From Amycolatopsis bullii (lineage in GTDB: Bacteria; Actinomycetota; Actinomycetes; Mycobacteriales; Pseudonocardiaceae), in contig NZ_BNAW01000025.1 of the NCBI RefSeq assembly GCF_014654205.1, positions 60,381 to 124,380 on the forward strand: a DNA stretch of 64,000 bases, read 5' to 3'. Both the position numbers and the translations under genes were made by a program. This document shows, one piece after another, positions 61,838 to 64,000 of this stretch. Below the pieces are notes generated by a model that did not search any database, was not told the origin of the DNA, and worked only from the letters and a program-made list of their open reading frames with translations. How positions within the stretch are numbered: position 1 is the stretch's first letter; the number at the start of each line of letters is the position of its first letter.

Positions 61838-62011
61838 TCAACTGGAGCCGCTGGTGGCGAACCCGGCGGCCGCGCAGAGGACGAGCCACGCGGCCGGCAG
61901 CAACCGGCCCGGCGCCAGCAGGAGCGCGAGGGTCACCGCGGCCGCGGCGAGCGCCAGCCCGGCGGCGATCGTCAGCGGGTGCCAGCGGCGCCGGGCGGTC
62001 CCGTCCGTCAC
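61838..62011 (-). CDS. Small two-segment membrane protein
   Basis: 57 residues, GTG start overlapping the stop of the six-cysteine protein as GTGA, which argues that it is translated. Two hydrophobic stretches (LTIAAGLALAAAAVTLALLL and LLPAAWLVLCAAAGF) with a short basic N-terminus. A longer open frame further upstream in this frame runs antisense to nothing and overlaps the upstream gene, and was not used. No family recognised. Likely a partner of the other membrane parts of the operon. Confidence 0.6.
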   Translation of the reverse strand: MTDGTARRRWHPLTIAAGLALAAAAVTLALLLAPGRLLPAAWLVLCAAAGFATSGSS

Positions 62012-62574
62012 AGGGCGGCGCGGCAGATGGTCAGGTACGTCTGGCCGGTGTACCCGCCGCCCCAGAAGGTGGAGAAGCCGTCGGAGCAGCGGTAGACCTT
62101 CTGGTCCGGCGTCGTCCACCGCCACGCGTTCTTGCCGACGAACTGGCCGCACGTGTTGGCCACCGGCTGGTGGTCGACCTGGAGCCCGCCCTCGTTCCAC
62201 GTGCCGTACTTGTGCCAGCCCGCTTCGCAGTAGCCGCTCCCCCGCCAGAACCCGCCGAAGCAGGCGGCGTAGGTGTTGACGTAGGCGCCGCTGGTGTCGG
62301 TCAGTTCGGCGTAGCCCGCCGGATAGGCGTCCCGGCAGTCGTTGCGGTCGAAGCCCGGCATGCCGTACGGGCTAAACTCGGCGTTCGCCGTCCGGACGCG
62401 GGACAGGCCGGACCAGTCGAGCGCGGTCGCGCCGATGGTCAGCGCGCCGAGCGCCACCGCGCGCAGGAACGTCCGGCGCGTACCGCGGACCTTCAGCTTC
62501 CGGCCCGCGCGGGTGGCCGCGGCCGCCGGGCCGGGCCGGTCAAGGCCGGGAATGTGCGACAGCTCCAGCGTCAC
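62008..62574 (-). CDS. Tat-exported six-cysteine protein, MauA-like in layout
   Basis: 188 residues, GTG start. A twin-arginine signal GTRRTFLRAVALGALTIGA at about 31-49 is cleaved near TANA (about 65), leaving about 123 residues outside. The mature part has exactly six cysteines (RNDCRD, AACFGG, GYCEAG, NTCGQF, YRCSDG, TICRAAL), enough for three disulfides, and many Trp, Gly and Tyr. Length, Tat export, Cys content and MauD/MauE-like neighbours recall the small subunit of methylamine dehydrogenase, but that has about 12 cysteines. The sequence itself is not clearly related. The start is chosen because it overlaps the redoxin gene and the Tat motif lies 31 residues on. Confidence 0.78.
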   Translation of the reverse strand: MTLELSHIPGLDRPGPAAAATRAGRKLKVRGTRRTFLRAVALGALTIGATALDWSGLSRVRTANAEFSPYGMPGFDRNDCRDAYPAGYAELTDTSGAYVNTYAACFGGFWRGSGYCEAGWHKYGTWNEGGLQVDHQPVANTCGQFVGKNAWRWTTPDQKVYRCSDGFSTFWGGGYTGQTYLTICRAAL

Positions 62575-63055
62575 CGGTCTCGCCTCCTTCCTCCGGCGCG
62601 GCCCAGGCGGCCACTGCCGTGTCCACTTCGGCCGCACGGACCGGGAGCAGCATCCGGCGGACGCGGCCGGTGCCGTCGAGCAGCATCAGCACCGGCGGCG
62701 CGAGGTGGGAGACCGCACGCCACGCTTCGGTGTCGCTGACCACCGGCAGGCCGTGGGCGAGGTCCGCCCACGTCGTCCGCGGTTCGTGGGTCAGCAGGGT
62801 CGCTTCCGCGCCGAGCCCGGCCAGCCGCTCGGCCACGGTCAGGCACAGCGGGCAGCCCGAATCGACCGCCGCCACGATCCGGCCCGCGAACCGCGGGCCG
62901 AGGACCAGCTCCGGCGGCGCGGCCACGAACCCGTCCGTGCTGCGGGTGATCATCCCGCGCAGCAGCCGGACTTCGCGCAGGACGGCCGCCAGCCCGAAGA
63001 ACAGCAGGATGATCGCCGCCCACGTGAGGATGGTGAGCGCGGTCGAGGCGGTCAT
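62540..63055 (-). CDS. MauD-like membrane-anchored thioredoxin
   Basis: 171 residues. One membrane segment (LTILTWAAIILLFFGLAAVL), then the spacer LREVRLLRGM common to MauD, and a thioredoxin-like domain with the redox pair Cys68-Pro-Leu-Cys71 (VDSGCPLCLTVAERLAG) and VSHLAPPVLMLLDGTGRVRR, where the cis-Pro is expected. It should oxidise or isomerise disulfides on the outer face of the membrane. The ATG overlaps the upstream stop (ATGA) and its 3' end overlaps the Tat protein gene by 35 bases, so the two are made together. Confidence 0.82.
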   Translation of the reverse strand: MTASTALTILTWAAIILLFFGLAAVLREVRLLRGMITRSTDGFVAAPPELVLGPRFAGRIVAAVDSGCPLCLTVAERLAGLGAEATLLTHEPRTTWADLAHGLPVVSDTEAWRAVSHLAPPVLMLLDGTGRVRRMLLPVRAAEVDTAVAAWAAPEEGGETGDAGAVAHSRP

Positions 63056-63735
63056 CGGCGGTCCCAGGCGACGTCGAGGTCGTCGAGCCAGTCGAGCCGC
63101 TCCAGCTCGGTCTTCGCCGCCGTGTCCGCGAGGTGCACCTCGGCCACGCCCGCCGGGCAGCCCAGGACGAAGGACTTCCCGGCGTACCCGGACTTCCAGA
63201 CTTCACCGTGTTTCGTGCGCGCGCCCGCGTGCCGCGGGAGCAGGGCCGCGGCCTGGCGTGGCGCGGGGATCGAGAGCGAACCGTGGTCCCTCACCACGAC
63301 CACGAGGTGTTCGTTCATCGGGTCCAGCAGCGTCTCGGCGCGGGGGACGACGGTCATGCCGTCGACGTGGTCTTCGATGCGCAACGAGCCGAACAGGGCC
63401 CGCACGCGGTCGCGGTGGGGCGCCGGGCCGGCGTACACCGTCATCAGCTCGTGGTAGGTGCCGAGCAGGGTGGCCACCGACGACTGCCCGTCGCGGGCCT
63501 CGGCGACGACCACCTCCCGGCCGTGCACGACCAGCCGCTCGCGGGTGTCCGCCGGAGCGACGTGCATGCACGCGAAGTCGTGGTAGCCGCGGGGCCCGAT
63601 CTGGAACCCGGTGCCGTAGGAGCCGCCGACGAACCGGACGCCGGCCACGACGTGCGAGACGGGGGCCGCCGCGGGCAGGCCCACGGTCACCCGGTCGCCG
63701 CTCGGCGCCACCAATCGCAGCCGTTGTGCCCCCAT
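63052..63735 (-). CDS. Hypothetical protein, first gene of the Mau-like operon
   Basis: 227 residues with GGAGG five bases before the ATG (63735). No signal peptide or membrane segment is visible. It has several His, Cys and aromatic residues (RGYHDFACMHVAPADTRE, GKSFVLGCPAGVAEVHL) but no recognised family motif. It overlaps the redoxin gene (ATGA). In methylamine dehydrogenase clusters a large subunit of beta-propeller type would be next to these genes; this protein is too short to be that, so it has another role, perhaps a cytosolic regulator or partner. Confidence 0.68.
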   Translation of the reverse strand: MGAQRLRLVAPSGDRVTVGLPAAAPVSHVVAGVRFVGGSYGTGFQIGPRGYHDFACMHVAPADTRERLVVHGREVVVAEARDGQSSVATLLGTYHELMTVYAGPAPHRDRVRALFGSLRIEDHVDGMTVVPRAETLLDPMNEHLVVVVRDHGSLSIPAPRQAAALLPRHAGARTKHGEVWKSGYAGKSFVLGCPAGVAEVHLADTAAKTELERLDWLDDLDVAWDRR

Positions 63736-63868
63736 GACACCTCCGATTCCCGGAATCGCACCCGGCGAGCGTAGCCGACGGATTCCGCGGTGGCCACGAT
63801 CGTTTTCCAACGGCTTCCGAATTGCTCCGATCGGGGACGGCACTTTTGGCGTTGAATACAGTGGGTTC

Positions 63869-64000
63869 ATGCTCACTTTCTGGTCCGCGGCATTGACGGC
63901 GTTCGGGGCGGTGCTCCTGACCGCGGCCGGCGCGGCCCACGCGGTCCGCCACCGGGAGCACCGCGCGGTGCTGCGCGCCCACCGCCTGCTGCCGCCGAGC
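63869..64000 (+). CDS. MauE/DoxX-like membrane protein, truncated by window edge
   Basis: Only 44 residues are present. They read MLTFWSAALTAFGAVLLTAA then GAAHAVRHREHRAVLRAHRL, which is a first membrane segment and the following helix typical of MauE-type membrane proteins of the DoxX fold. MauE acts with MauD in disulfide formation on MauA. It is divergent from the five-gene operon with 133 bases between. The assignment is from 44 residues and could change once the full gene is seen. Confidence 0.55.
   Translation, partial: MLTFWSAALTAFGAVLLTAAGAAHAVRHREHRAVLRAHRLLPPS

Overview
The window is strongly GC-rich DNA with G or C at most third codon positions, and it reads as the chromosome of a filamentous actinomycete, most likely Amycolatopsis or another Pseudonocardiaceae. 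The main reasons are the run wag31-yggT-sepF-yggS-pgeF-ftsZ, SigC-like and SigK-like ECF sigma factors, a SAM-IV riboswitch, an actinobacterial ileS T-box leader, F420- and mycothiol-type families and many probable leaderless promoters. No rRNA, tRNA, CRISPR array, prophage or insertion sequence was recognised, and the species assignment is inference.

Layout. 1-4.8 kb: a truncated molybdenum hydroxylase gene, a SigC-type sigma factor divergent from its probable membrane anti-sigma factor, a DUF427 protein and a ROK regulator. 4.9-12.5 kb: MarR/P450 pair with a palindromic operator, a 75-bp-spaced repeat, a LAL-type LuxR regulator divergent from a flavin hydroxylase, then a MarR/PNPOx pair whose start codons overlap head to head. 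12.6-18.2 kb: ArsR, beta-phosphoglucomutase and GH65 phosphorylase (matching Mycobacterium Rv3400/Rv3401), a Ppx/GppA phosphatase and a class F sortase-like protein lacking the catalytic cysteine. 18.2-28.4 kb: F420 oxidoreductase, fumarylacetoacetase, and a 2222-residue protein made of four tandem DUF885 metallopeptidase modules. 28.4-33.7 kb: RluA-type synthase, lspA, two paralogous membrane proteins, a SAM-IV-controlled class V aminotransferase and a LasA-like M23 peptidase. 33.7-44 kb: cation/proton antiporter, two related winged-helix regulators, a MecA-type penicillin-binding protein, T-box-controlled ileS, an MFS exporter and two 21-bp intergenic repeat arrays. 44-49 kb: the wag31 to ftsZ cell-division group. 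49-54.7 kb: the rskA-sigK-DUF1365-flavoenzyme operon divergent from a cyclopropane-synthase-type methyltransferase and a DUF1295 protein, with two matching ECF promoters between them. 54.7-64 kb: DinB, SDR, TetR, a LacI-like sensor without a DNA-binding domain, a large secreted subtilase, and a tightly overlapped operon with a Tat-exported six-cysteine protein and a MauD-like redoxin, facing a truncated MauE-like gene at the right edge.

How the parts work together. The sigK block looks like a self-amplifying membrane-lipid stress module. In the sigC pair and the MarR/PNPOx pair the divergent promoters physically overlap, so that expression of one gene should interfere with the other. Nucleotide- or tRNA-sensing leaders (SAM-IV, T-box) control sulfur metabolism and isoleucyl-tRNA charging. 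The right-edge operon resembles a reduced version of the oxidative-folding machinery that matures methylamine dehydrogenase small subunit, and is the best candidate here for an undescribed system, together with the four-module DUF885 protein and the mirror-symmetric MarR switch.
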